Positions 18,030-26,954 of a DNA stretch of 59,953 nt are shown here, one piece after another. Below the pieces are notes generated by a model. The model had not been told where the DNA came from. It saw nothing but the letters and a program-made list of their open reading frames with translations, and made no database searches. The position numbers and the translations under genes are program-made. Origin of the DNA: Pseudocoprococcus catus (GTDB lineage Bacteria; Bacillota; Clostridia; Lachnospirales; Lachnospiraceae); assembly GCF_902381825.1 (NCBI RefSeq), contig NZ_LR698973.1, positions 650,786 through 710,738 of the forward strand. The letters are read 5' to 3'. The first letter of the stretch is position 1, and the number at the start of each line of letters is the position of its first letter.

Positions 18030-18416
18030 ATGCAGTCGGAGAAAAATTTCAGGCAGCATGGCAGAATGTCGGTGTATGAACATTCCCTGGCGGTGGCCAG
18101 GATGTGTCTGAGAATTGCGAAATATTTTCCGGGAGAAGTGGATATGCGTTCTCTGGTGAGAGGTGCCCTCCTGCATGATTATTTCTTATACGATTGGCAT
18201 ATACCGGATGAAAGTCATAAATGGCATGGCGTTACCCACGCAGGAGACGCCTTGAAGAATGCCAGGCGGGATTTTGAATTGAATGAGATTGAGCAGGACA
18301 TGATACGAAAGCATATGTTTCCGCTGAATCCAGTCCCGCCGAAATATCGGGAGAGCTGGATTCTATGTATGGCGGATAAGATATGCGCCTCAAAAGAGAC
18401 AGTTAAAAGACATTAG
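18030..18416 (+). CDS. HD-domain protein, probably longer at the N-terminus (128 aa as drawn)
   Basis: Small HD-superfamily hydrolase-like protein of the type common in Lachnospiraceae. YEHSLAVA supplies the first metal-site histidine and LLHDYFLYDWH the HD pair, followed by KHMFPLNPVPPK and a CMADKICA aspartate. ATG 18030 has no ribosome site. Homologous-looking sequence continues in frame about 35 codons upstream to a TAA at 17919-17921, with AAGGGG at 17917-17922. Only ATA (17925) or ATC (17934) could start translation there, so either a rare start codon or a frameshift is involved. Substrate unknown. Confidence 0.75.
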   Translation: MQSEKNFRQHGRMSVYEHSLAVARMCLRIAKYFPGEVDMRSLVRGALLHDYFLYDWHIPDESHKWHGVTHAGDALKNARRDFELNEIEQDMIRKHMFPLNPVPPKYRESWILCMADKICASKETVKRH

Positions 18417-18419
18417 AAT

Positions 18420-18457
18420 TAGCATATATTCGTGTAAAAATCAACGAATATATGCTA
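18420..18457. terminator. Bidirectional AT-rich terminator
   Basis: Perfect 14-bp stem, TAGCATATATTCGT (18420-18433) with ACGAATATATGCTA (18444-18457), between the convergent HD gene and the activase gene; A- and T-rich flanks on both sides. Confidence 0.65.
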
Positions 18458-18464
18458 TAAAATA

Positions 18465-21400
18465 TTAATTTTTATCCTTAATATTCCCGCTTTTTGCGTT
18501 CATAATCAGCATTTGCAGTCGGTTTTCGATGTTGGCAAAGCTGACATCCGGATCATAGTCCAATGGCAGGATCTGTGCATCCGGGTACATTTCTTTCAGG
18601 CGTTTGCTGATGCCTCGGCCTACAACATGGTTTGGCAGGCAGCCAAATGGCTGAAGGATGACAAAGGAACGGCAGCCGTCTTTGGCATGGTGCAGGATTT
18701 CTCCCGGAATCAGGACGCCTTCGCCGGCATCAAATGTATGATTGATGATCGGGTCGCTGGCTTTGACAAGGTCAGGCATTCGGCAGGCCGGTGTATAGAG
18801 GGGATGCTTTTTGGCGATAGCATCTGCCATATTGTGGGCCATGTCGAAAACAGTGTCTACTGTCGAAAACCAGATTTTTTTGTTTAAAGGTTTCTTTAAT
18901 TTATATTCTTTAATCTGCGCATCCAGATAGAAATAGGATTTCTGGATGACGTCTGTCATGTGGGCTTCAATGATTTCGAAGCCGTTATGTTCCAGATAAT
19001 TTTCAATATCGTGATTGGCACCTGGATGGAAGTTCAACAGGTATTCACCGACAATCAGGACCCGCGGACGACGGTTGGTGCGGTCATATTTTACCTGGTT
19101 CATCAGGTCAATAGCCTTTTTAAAGCCTTTTTTCAGACCGCTGATACCGTGAAGCTCAAGGCCTTCCACAACGGCATCCATACCTTTTTCGAAAGCACGG
19201 TTGGTGCTGCCGGCCACCTTTTCATAAGGTCGGATTTTGCGCAGCAGTTCTTCCAGTACGTCAATCACAGGCAGAGCAAAAGCCAGACGGATGGCGGAAC
19301 CCAGGCTCATTCGGAAGCCGGGATGCATATTGTGGTAGTCTACATCATCGTTGGTCAGAATCGGCACATCATGGAATCCGGCGTCATCAAGGGCTTTGCG
19401 AAGAAGGGCACTGTAATGGGTCAGACGACAGTCGCCGATATATTTGCCCATACCGATGGCCACTTCTTTGCCGTCGTATTTGCCGCTCTTTAATGCAGCC
19501 AGTGCTTCACCGATCACAATCTGACAAGGGAAACAGATGTCGTTGTGGACATACTGTTTGCCAAGGCGGATGGCTTCTTCACGGCCGATTTCCAGTGGTT
19601 CTGCCTGAATATGCTGTCCTCGCATGGCGGCTGACATAATTCGACAGAAAGCATGGGAGGTATTCGGAACAAGGACAATCTTTTTGCGGCAGTCTTCTTT
19701 GGTGAATTTCACCGGGTAAGGGTCTTCCAACGGGTGAATATCCAGTTCCGGATGAATGGCATGGTTCATGCTGACCGTTTCCGTAAAAGAACGGACACGG
19801 ATACGCAGCGGACCCTGGATATCACTTTCGTCCAGTTTCAGAACCAGCGGTGTCTTGCCGGAAATTTCCTTCATCAGGCGAATGATTTCATCGGAAAGGT
19901 AAGCGTCATGTCCGCAGCCGAAGCTGACAATCTGCACATATTCCAGATGTGGATTTCTGGCAGCCAGAATAGCAGTGGACAGCATGCGGGCATGATAATT
20001 ATTGACAATATCCAGTCGGCTCATGCTTAAATCCACATGGTCGGCTTCTTCCAGAGAATCTGCCGTCAGCACCGGAATGCCGAGACTTGTAAACATTTCC
20101 GGAAGGTCATGGTTCACAAGGGCATCGTTCTGATATGGCCTTGAGGCCAGAATAACAGCATAGCTGCCATTGGCAGTGACTTCATCAAGAACAGCTTTTC
20201 CCGCCCGATGCATTTCATCATGAAACTGTTTTTCAGCGGCATCGGCGACGTTAATGGCCTGTCGGGTTTCTGCCGGGGAAATGCCGAAAGTCTTCTCCAT
20301 ATAGCCGGTGAGCTGACGGTTTCTGTCCTCGCGCTTGTACCAGTGGAAAAGTGGTGCGTCAAATGGTATATGCCAACGCTTTTCAGGGTTATCGGAGTTA
20401 CGGATGACAATCGGATAGCCTTTGACGATGGCACACATAGATTCGCTGGTGCTCTCTGTATTTTCAGAGGTTACTGTTGTGATGGATGGCATGAAAATAC
20501 GATCCACATCTTTTTTTACCAGATTGCGCAGATGACCGTGCACCAGTTTAGCTGGGAAGCAGACGGTATCGGAAGTGACTGCGGACAATCCGTCTTCGTA
20601 AATTTTGCGTGTGCTCAGATCGGACAATTGAATCTTAAATCCCAGAGCACGCCAGAAGGTGGTCCAGAATGGCATGGTTTCCCAATAGGAAAGCACCCGG
20701 GGCAGACCGATGGTGATGTCACGTTCTTTAGCAGCTTTCGGATAAGGGTAGTCTTTAAACAACAGTTCCTGTCGAAGTTTGAAGAGATTTGGTGTCTGTT
20801 CACGGGATTTCTTTGCATCTGCAAGCTGCTGTCGGACAGAAGCATCCTTCGGATCACCGAGGATTTCGCCGCGTTCGCACCGGTTGTTGGTTACCCAGGA
20901 ATTGCCGTTGGAAAAACGGACAATGGTTCGTTTACAATGGTTGGCACAGAACGGGCAAGGGGCGTTGGCTTCTTGTGTATAGGAAAAATCAGCCATACCG
21001 TCAATACCGATAAATGTTTTGGCTGGGTGATTCTGTTCAAAGCGTTTCTTAGTAATGAGAGCAGCGCCGATGGCACCCATAATGCCGGGATAAGGGGCAC
21101 GGATGACTTCACGACCGGTGTACTGCTCAAGGGCACGAAGTACGGCATCATTTCTGAATGTACCGCCTTGGACAACAATCTTGTCGCCCAGACTGTCCAA
21201 ATTGGAGATTCGGATAACCTTTGTAAAAACATTTTCAATGATGGAACGGCACAGGCCGGCCATAATATCTGCAGATTGTTTGCCGTTTCGCTGCTCCGTG
21301 ACAATGCTGCTGTTCATGAAAACCGTACAGCGGCTGCCAAGAGAAGCCGGATGTTTGGATGAAAAAGCGGCTTCGGCAATTTCTTCCACAGGAATATGTA

Positions 21401-22853
21401 AAGATGAAGCAAAGTTTTCAAGGAAGGAACCGCAGCCTGAGGAGCAGGCTTCGTTGACAACAATATTGGTGATAATGCCGTTGTCAATCCAGATGGCTTT
21501 CATATCCTGACCGCCGATATCAAGGATAAATGTGGCATCTTTGATATACTTGTCGGCAGCCCGGGCGTGGGCAACAGTTTCCACAACATGGCATTCTGTG
21601 CTGAAAGCTTTTGAAAACAGCAGTTCGCCGTAGCCTGTTGTACCTGCGGCAATGATATCCAGTTTGGCACCAGCCTTTTCGTAGCGGTCATGGATGGTCA
21701 ACAAGGCTGTCTTGGCAATAGTCAGCGGATCACCTTCATTTGGTGCATAAAAAGAATCGAGAATATTTTCATCCTCATCCATCAGCACAAATTTCGTGGT
21801 CGTACTGCCGGAATCAATGCCAAGATAAGCATGGACCGTTTCGCCCTTTTGCGGCACATAGGGTGTAAATTCTGGGAGTTGATGGCGTTCATTAAATGCA
21901 CGATGTTCTTCTTCGGATTCGAAAAACAGCGGACCATCTGCAGAAGCTTGCAAATGGGCACGAAGTTCCGGATTCTCCAACAGCTCAAGATAATGTTTTG
22001 GCATATACCATGAAGAATTGCCTGCAAACATACCGTCCAGAGAAAGAGCTGCGCCATAGGCGATCATAATCTCAGGATGGGTTGGACGCAGTGTTTCCTC
22101 TGGTGTGAGGCCAAGACGTTTTGCAAAAACATTTACCAGTGTTGGGTTAAAGGTCAGCGGACCACCCTCAAAAACAACAGGTTTCTGGATATCCAGACCC
22201 TGAGCCAGACCGCCGATGGTCTGTTTGGCGATAGCGTGGAAAGAAGACAGTGCCAGATCCTGGCGGGAAATACCCTGATTCAGCAGGGGCTGGATATCTG
22301 TCTTGGCATAAACACCACAGCGGCCGGAAATATCATAAATGCAGCTGCCCTGAGAGGCCAGTTCATTGAATTCTTCTACAGGTACCTTTAGTATAGAAGC
22401 AATTTCATCGATAAAAGCGCCTGTGCCGCCGGCACAACTGCCATTCATACGCATATCCGCTACATTCAGCGTCTGTGTGGCCGGGTCACGGCGGAAGAAA
22501 ATCATCTTTGCATCCTGACCGCCCAGTTCGATGGCGGTTCCCACATTGTCATATTCCTTCTGGAGGGCGATGGAATTGGCAACAACCTCCTGAATATAGC
22601 AGCAGCCAAGAGCTTCAGCCAGATGCTTGGCACCGGAGCCTGTCAGGGCCAGACGGATACGGGCATTTGGAAATTTATCCTCAAAAAATGCCAGGGCATC
22701 CTGTACACTCTGGGCCTGGGCTGCGTTGTGGCGTTTATAATTAGATAATAAAATTTCATGCTTTTCGGGATTGATGGCAACGATTTTGGTGGTTGTGGAA
22801 CCTACATCAATACCAACGAAAAGCTGTGTATCATTTGTAGTAAGATTAGACAT
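18465..22853 (-). CDS. Giant acyl-CoA dehydratase activase-like protein, two ATPase domains (1462 aa)
   Basis: Belongs to the BadF/BcrA/HgdC ATPase superfamily. Two tandem ASKHA ATPase domains are visible (GIDVGSTTTK at about residues 14-23 and GIDSGSTTTK at about 343-352), each with a later CSSGCG/CAGGTG-type cluster-ligand segment. Then a cysteine motif CPFCANHCK and a DUF2229-like region (GLPRVLSYWE), and a C-terminal part resembling a dehydratase subunit. This 1400-residue architecture is widespread in clostridia with no proven reaction; ATP-driven electron transfer to a hard-to-reduce substrate is inferred. No separate dehydratase subunits flank it. A MarR gene lies 19 bases upstream in the same operon. 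Confidence 0.85.
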   Translation of the reverse strand: MSNLTTNDTQLFVGIDVGSTTTKIVAINPEKHEILLSNYKRHNAAQAQSVQDALAFFEDKFPNARIRLALTGSGAKHLAEALGCCYIQEVVANSIALQKEYDNVGTAIELGGQDAKMIFFRRDPATQTLNVADMRMNGSCAGGTGAFIDEIASILKVPVEEFNELASQGSCIYDISGRCGVYAKTDIQPLLNQGISRQDLALSSFHAIAKQTIGGLAQGLDIQKPVVFEGGPLTFNPTLVNVFAKRLGLTPEETLRPTHPEIMIAYGAALSLDGMFAGNSSWYMPKHYLELLENPELRAHLQASADGPLFFESEEEHRAFNERHQLPEFTPYVPQKGETVHAYLGIDSGSTTTKFVLMDEDENILDSFYAPNEGDPLTIAKTALLTIHDRYEKAGAKLDIIAAGTTGYGELLFSKAFSTECHVVETVAHARAADKYIKDATFILDIGGQDMKAIWIDNGIITNIVVNEACSSGCGSFLENFASSLHIPVEEIAEAAFSSKHPASLGSRCTVFMNSSIVTEQRNGKQSADIMAGLCRSIIENVFTKVIRISNLDSLGDKIVVQGGTFRNDAVLRALEQYTGREVIRAPYPGIMGAIGAALITKKRFEQNHPAKTFIGIDGMADFSYTQEANAPCPFCANHCKRTIVRFSNGNSWVTNNRCERGEILGDPKDASVRQQLADAKKSREQTPNLFKLRQELLFKDYPYPKAAKERDITIGLPRVLSYWETMPFWTTFWRALGFKIQLSDLSTRKIYEDGLSAVTSDTVCFPAKLVHGHLRNLVKKDVDRIFMPSITTVTSENTESTSESMCAIVKGYPIVIRNSDNPEKRWHIPFDAPLFHWYKREDRNRQLTGYMEKTFGISPAETRQAINVADAAEKQFHDEMHRAGKAVLDEVTANGSYAVILASRPYQNDALVNHDLPEMFTSLGIPVLTADSLEEADHVDLSMSRLDIVNNYHARMLSTAILAARNPHLEYVQIVSFGCGHDAYLSDEIIRLMKEISGKTPLVLKLDESDIQGPLRIRVRSFTETVSMNHAIHPELDIHPLEDPYPVKFTKEDCRKKIVLVPNTSHAFCRIMSAAMRGQHIQAEPLEIGREEAIRLGKQYVHNDICFPCQIVIGEALAALKSGKYDGKEVAIGMGKYIGDCRLTHYSALLRKALDDAGFHDVPILTNDDVDYHNMHPGFRMSLGSAIRLAFALPVIDVLEELLRKIRPYEKVAGSTNRAFEKGMDAVVEGLELHGISGLKKGFKKAIDLMNQVKYDRTNRRPRVLIVGEYLLNFHPGANHDIENYLEHNGFEIIEAHMTDVIQKSYFYLDAQIKEYKLKKPLNKKIWFSTVDTVFDMAHNMADAIAKKHPLYTPACRMPDLVKASDPIINHTFDAGEGVLIPGEILHHAKDGCRSFVILQPFGCLPNHVVGRGISKRLKEMYPDAQILPLDYDPDVSFANIENRLQMLIMNAKSGNIKDKN

Positions 22854-22872
22854 GATAAGACTCCTATATCTT

Positions 22873-23337
22873 TTAACTTTCGGGATCCATTTGCGAATCC
22901 TGGTGTGGAATCAGATTCTGCTGGACGCGGGTCAAAAGCGTGAGCAGGATTTTTTTCTCATTTTCAGAGAGGCCTTCTGACATATGGTCGAAGACATGCG
23001 TCATATGGGCTTCTGCATTGCAGCAAATATTCTTTCCTGCCGCAGTTAATGCAACAATTTTGATGCGCTTGTCATCAATGCTTTGGGTGCAGGTGACAAA
23101 ATCTTTCTTCTGCAGCCGTTTAACAAGACCGACGGTGGTGGACTGTCCAATCTGCAGCTGTTTTTCAAGTGCTTTAAGTGTAAGTGTGTGTGTACCATCA
23201 GGGGCATGATTCAGCGCCTGGAGCAGATAAATCTGAGAAACCGTCAGATCCATTTCACGGAGCTTGTTGTTGGCTTCTTTTTCCATAGCACAGTGAATAT
23301 GTCGAATCAGGGGGACACATTGTTCTGTATAAGTCAT
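22873..23337 (-). CDS. MarR family transcriptional regulator (154 aa)
   Basis: Winged-helix regulator that usually represses its own operon and responds to small aromatic or oxidised ligands. The segment LTLKALEKQLQIGQSTTVGLVKRLQKKDF is the typical recognition-helix region, followed by the wing (SIDDKRIKIVALT). The start is ATG 23337, with AAGGAA 8 bases upstream; the frame remains open 44 codons further into a palindromic element but without a ribosome site. It heads the operon with the giant activase, so it likely controls it. The large palindrome just upstream could include its operator. Confidence 0.88.
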   Translation of the reverse strand: MTYTEQCVPLIRHIHCAMEKEANNKLREMDLTVSQIYLLQALNHAPDGTHTLTLKALEKQLQIGQSTTVGLVKRLQKKDFVTCTQSIDDKRIKIVALTAAGKNICCNAEAHMTHVFDHMSEGLSENEKKILLTLLTRVQQNLIPHQDSQMDPES

Positions 23338-23363
23338 GCGATTTTCCTTTTTCTTTGGAGGGT

Positions 23364-23547
23364 GCGAAACTTCAGGTGCTTTGAAAAATCTGCTAATCAG
23401 CTGTTCACAGCAAGCACGTTCACACTGCCTAACATTGGCAACGGTACATAAGGTGCTAAAGGACAGCACCTAAGTACCGGCCATGTTAGAAGCACCTGCT
23501 GTGAACGGCTGATTAGCAGATTTTATCCAAGGAAGTTGAGTTTCGCA
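23364..23547. repeat. Very large palindromic element D upstream of marR
   Basis: Nested inverted repeats. Outer GCGAAACTTC (23364-23373) pairs with a GAAGTT-GA-GTTTCGC segment (23533-23547). The main stem has 28 pairs with one G.U (23385-23412 with 23497-23524). An inner imperfect stem runs CTAACATTGGC...GCCATGTTAG. The apical stem is AGGTGCT (23451-23457) with AGCACCT (23465-23471). The AGGTGCT/AGCACCT heptamer occurs four times in all. It occupies the divergent gap between marR and the aldo/keto reductase gene. Confidence 0.75.
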
Positions 23548-23868
23548 ACTGGCGAAAGACCTAAAATATGTATTTGCAGGTTGAATAGGTTAATATTTCA
23601 TTATAAAGATTTAAATATAATGTAAGCATGTTAGAGTATAGCATTTCCGGATGAAAAATTCAATAGCATGGCATTGAATGGAGGGCGAAAAACTGTTAAG
23701 AAATGGTTAAGAAATGCTTTAGATGGAGAGAATATCTGATATAATGGGGTGATAATATGTCTTATGAAAGGTTGTATGTGCGGTTGATTTCCGACAGGCG
23801 CTTATTATGCAGTTGGTACATGGCGGTGTTGGATGACGTTTTATTGATAAGTTGATGGAGGATTTTGA
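23548..23868. promoter_or_regulatory. Intergenic region before the aldo/keto reductase gene, with a short upstream ORF
   Basis: AT-rich. A TATAAT at about 23739-23744 follows TTTAGA (16-base spacer) and could be the reductase promoter. Downstream, ATG 23758, preceded by GGGGTG, opens a 32-codon frame that stops 13 bases before the reductase start. It may be a leader peptide or chance. Nothing else recognised. Confidence 0.35.
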
Positions 23869-25035
23869 ATGGAGTATAGACAAAATGACTGGTCGATTCT
23901 TGGGTTTGGGTGCATGCGGTTCCCGAAAAAGGGTGGCAGTGTGGATATGAAGGAAACAGAGCGGGAGCTGGCCTATGCCATTGCGCATGGCGTGAATTAT
24001 TTTGATACAGCTTACATTTATCGCGGCAATGAAAAGGTGTTGGGGGAGTTGGTGGCAAAGAATCACTGGCGGGCGCAGATTCAGATTGCCACAAAGATGC
24101 CGCACTATCTCATTCACTCTATAGATGAGTTGGAGAAGCTTTTTTGTGAACAACTAAAGCGTTTGCAGACGGATTATGTGGATAACTATCTGATGCATAT
24201 GCTGCCGGATGTGCATATCTGGAAGAAATTAGTCCGGATGGGGATTCTTGACTGGATCAATGAGAAAAAGGAAAACGGGCAGATTCGTCGGATTGGATTT
24301 TCCTACCACGGCAACAGTCAGAATTTTATAGCGCTTTTGGATGCCTATGATTGGGAATTTTGTCAAGTCCAGTATAATTATATGGATATTCACAACCAGG
24401 CCGGTGCGGAAGGTGTTGCTTATGCAGCGAAAAAGGGCATTCCGGTGATTATCATGGAACCGCTGAGGGGCGGCAGGCTGGTCAACGGTTTGCCGAAAAA
24501 GGCTAAGGATTTGTTTGCGGCAGCCGAACCGAAGCGCAGTCCGGCAGAATGGGGGCTTCGCTGGCTCTGGAATCAGCCGGAGATTAGTGTTGTGCTGTCC
24601 GGCATGAACAGCATGGCAATGATTCAGGAAAATATACGGATTGCAGATACAGTGAAAGTCGGAGAAATGACAGAAACCGATGGTGCGATGTTTGAAGATG
24701 TCAGAAATGCTGTGAATGAGAAGATGAAAGTACCTTGTACCGGTTGCGGTTATTGTCAGCCCTGCCCATATGGCGTTGATATCCCGGGGGCATTTAGATG
24801 CTATAATGTGCGTTATACCGATAACTTTTTTACGGGGATGCGGGAGTATCTGATGTGTACGACTTTCAGGGCAGAACGGACCAATGCGTCTTTGTGCAGA
24901 CAATGCGGCAAATGCGAACAGCATTGTCCGCAGGGGATTGCTGTCCGCAAAGAATTAAAACAGGTGGTTCGTCATATGGAGAACCCGGTTTATAAAGTTA
25001 TTGCATTTTTTGCCAAAGACATGTTTAAAAAATAA
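23869..25035 (+). CDS. Aldo/keto reductase with C-terminal [4Fe-4S] ferredoxin domain (388 aa)
   Basis: TIM-barrel oxidoreductase of the AKR superfamily fused to an iron-sulfur tail, a design frequent in anaerobes. Catalytic-type motifs: YFDTAYIY (Asp and Tyr), ATKMP (Lys), MHMLPD (His region). The tail has CTGCGYCQPCPYGVDIP and CRQCGKCEQHCPQG, two cluster-binding sets. Substrate unknown; the clusters suggest ferredoxin rather than, or besides, NAD(P)H as electron partner. ATG 23869 follows GGAGG at 8 bases. The stop lies 2 bases from the convergent desulfurase-like gene with no terminator between. Confidence 0.88.
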   Translation: MEYRQNDWSILGFGCMRFPKKGGSVDMKETERELAYAIAHGVNYFDTAYIYRGNEKVLGELVAKNHWRAQIQIATKMPHYLIHSIDELEKLFCEQLKRLQTDYVDNYLMHMLPDVHIWKKLVRMGILDWINEKKENGQIRRIGFSYHGNSQNFIALLDAYDWEFCQVQYNYMDIHNQAGAEGVAYAAKKGIPVIIMEPLRGGRLVNGLPKKAKDLFAAAEPKRSPAEWGLRWLWNQPEISVVLSGMNSMAMIQENIRIADTVKVGEMTETDGAMFEDVRNAVNEKMKVPCTGCGYCQPCPYGVDIPGAFRCYNVRYTDNFFTGMREYLMCTTFRAERTNASLCRQCGKCEQHCPQGIAVRKELKQVVRHMENPVYKVIAFFAKDMFKK

Positions 25036-25037
25036 AG

Positions 25038-26171
25038 TTATTCTGCGATTTCATGCATTGCCCGAATAGCCGTATCAATTTCAGTTTCGGTGTTAAAACA
25101 TGAAAAGCTGAAACGCACAGCCCCCTGTTTCTCTGTGCCAAATGTTTTGTGCATCAGGGGGGCACAGTGGGCACCAGCACGGACACAGATTTCGTAGTCT
25201 TCCCAGAGAATATCGCTGACGGAGGCAGAACTCATATTGCCGATGTTCAGTGAGATAATCGGTGTACGAAGAGGTGCATCTATATCACCGTATAGTTTCA
25301 AATCAGAAATGTCGGAAATACCATTTACAAAGCGGCGGGCCAGAGAAATCTCTTTGGCATGAATGTTTTTGACACCAGTTGATAGAATATAATCCAATCC
25401 GGCATTCAGTCCGGCGATACCGTGGCCGTTTAATGTGCCGGCTTCTAATGCCGTGGGCATATCTGTCGGATGCTGTCTGTCGAAACTGTGGACACCGCTG
25501 CCGCCGGACTTCAAAGGCGAAAGGGTTAAGCCTTCACGGACATAGAGACCGCCGGTTCCCTGAGGACCGAAGAGCCCTTTGTGCCCGGTAAAACAGAGAA
25601 TGTCAATGCCCATTTTTACCACATTGATAGGCAGACTTCCGGCTGTTTGCGAAGCATCTACAATCAGCAGCAGTCCATGTTTTTTTGTAAAATTCGACAC
25701 AAAAGCCAAATCTGTGACGTTTCCGGATAAATTGGAAGCGTGAGTCAGGACGATGGCGGATGTGTTGGATTTTACGGAAGATTCCAGTAGATCATACCGG
25801 ATACGGCCTTTTTTGTCAGCCGGGATAATGGTTAGTTCAGTGCCTTCTTTTTCTTTCAGATAGAGTGGACGAAGGACAGAATTGTGTTCGCATGCGGTTG
25901 TGATAACATGTTCACCGGGATGAATGGCGCCATGAATGGCAATGTTCAGGGCTTCCGTGGCATTGCATGTAAAAGCAATGCGGGATGGGTCCGGTGTGCC
26001 AAAGAGTGCAGCCAATTTTTCGCGGGTATCATAAATAAGTCGGGAGGCGTTCAGGGTCGGGGCATGAGCGCCTCGACCGGCATTGCCGATGGTATTAAAA
26101 GAGCGAAAGACGGCTTCCGCTACTTGAGGCGGCTTTAGAAATGAAGTGGCCGATGAATCCAGATAAATCAT
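25038..26171 (-). CDS. Class-V aminotransferase/cysteine desulfurase family protein (377 aa)
   Basis: PLP enzyme of the NifS/SufS fold. LDSSATSFLKP at the N-terminus, TCNATEALNIAIHG, and the lysine in FTGHKGLFGPQGTGG are diagnostic; a Cys (RAGAHCAP) sits where desulfurases carry the active cysteine. The sequence resembles the EF2568-type subfamily, which I recall as co-occurring with orphan selD and selenium-dependent hydroxylases; that link is from memory, not search. Last gene of LysR-yjiM-yjiL-this gene. Its ATG overlaps the activase stop by 4 bases (ATGA), showing translational coupling. It probably mobilises S or Se for the neighbouring reductase or for hydroxylase maturation. Confidence 0.85.
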   Translation of the reverse strand: MIYLDSSATSFLKPPQVAEAVFRSFNTIGNAGRGAHAPTLNASRLIYDTREKLAALFGTPDPSRIAFTCNATEALNIAIHGAIHPGEHVITTACEHNSVLRPLYLKEKEGTELTIIPADKKGRIRYDLLESSVKSNTSAIVLTHASNLSGNVTDLAFVSNFTKKHGLLLIVDASQTAGSLPINVVKMGIDILCFTGHKGLFGPQGTGGLYVREGLTLSPLKSGGSGVHSFDRQHPTDMPTALEAGTLNGHGIAGLNAGLDYILSTGVKNIHAKEISLARRFVNGISDISDLKLYGDIDAPLRTPIISLNIGNMSSASVSDILWEDYEICVRAGAHCAPLMHKTFGTEKQGAVRFSFSCFNTETEIDTAIRAMHEIAE

Positions 26172-26947
26172 GCTAAATCCCTCCTTTTGGCAGCTGTCAG
26201 TGCGGCACCCAGAGCACCGGCATATCTGGCAAATGCGTCGGTTTCAACCTTGTGTTCGAGTTTGTCGGAAAGTGTCTGAATAAAATAAGGACTTTCACAG
26301 AGACCGCCGGTGAGAACAATATTTTCTTCAACACCGAAGCGTGCTGCCAGATTGGCAACCCGGTTGGCAACGGAGTGAATGACACCGGCCGCGATATCTT
26401 CACGTTTCTCACCGGAGCCGATGTGGCTGATAACTTCTGATTCTGCAAAAACCGTACACATGGCGCTGATAGCCAGAGGCTGTCCTTTGGCTGCCAGTTC
26501 ATACATTTCATTCAAATCAGCTCCCAGACGGGTAGCCATGACTTCGATGAATTTGCCGGTACCGGCGGCACATTTGTCGTTCATTAGAAAATCTGCCACC
26601 TGTCCGTCAACAACTTTGATCATTTTGGTATCTTGTCCGCCAACATCGATAATGGTCATATTTTTCTTAAAAATGGCCCATCCACCTTTGCCGTGGCAGG
26701 TGATTTCCGTAACAATTTTGTCAGCATAATCTACACAGATACGGCCGTAGCCGGTGGCAACGCAGCGCATGTCATCTGCATAGCCCCGGCTTTTGAGCTG
26801 TTCCAGAATGGCATTGGCGGTTTCGCGGCCATTCCATCCTGTAGGCAGTACAAAATAATCTTCAATTTTACCCTCTTTCAAAACAACCGTTTTAGAAGCG
26901 GTCGAACCGATATCAATACCGGTAAAATAAACAGGTGTTGTATTCAT
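26168..26947 (-). CDS. yjiL: YjiL-type ATPase activase of a double-cubane reductase (259 aa)
   Basis: Single-domain BadF/HgdC-family ATPase that binds one [4Fe-4S] cluster per dimer and drives electrons uphill into its partner. GIDIGSTASKTVVL (residues about 9-22) is the phosphate loop, IDVGGQDTKMI the second, and NDKCAAGTGKF supplies one cluster cysteine; a second Cys lies in ISAMCTVFAESE. ATG 26947 is used; longer starts overlap the partner gene. It begins 7 bases after the stop of the reductase gene, so the pair is a fixed unit like E. coli yjiM-yjiL. Confidence 0.88.
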   Translation of the reverse strand: MNTTPVYFTGIDIGSTASKTVVLKEGKIEDYFVLPTGWNGRETANAILEQLKSRGYADDMRCVATGYGRICVDYADKIVTEITCHGKGGWAIFKKNMTIIDVGGQDTKMIKVVDGQVADFLMNDKCAAGTGKFIEVMATRLGADLNEMYELAAKGQPLAISAMCTVFAESEVISHIGSGEKREDIAAGVIHSVANRVANLAARFGVEENIVLTGGLCESPYFIQTLSDKLEHKVETDAFARYAGALGAALTAAKRRDLA

Positions 26948-26954
26948 TGATTTA

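Noticed and set aside
20208..21362. 384-codon open frame antisense to the giant activase
   Set aside because: No ribosome site, no recognisable domain, and the sense strand encodes clear ASKHA motifs over the same bases.
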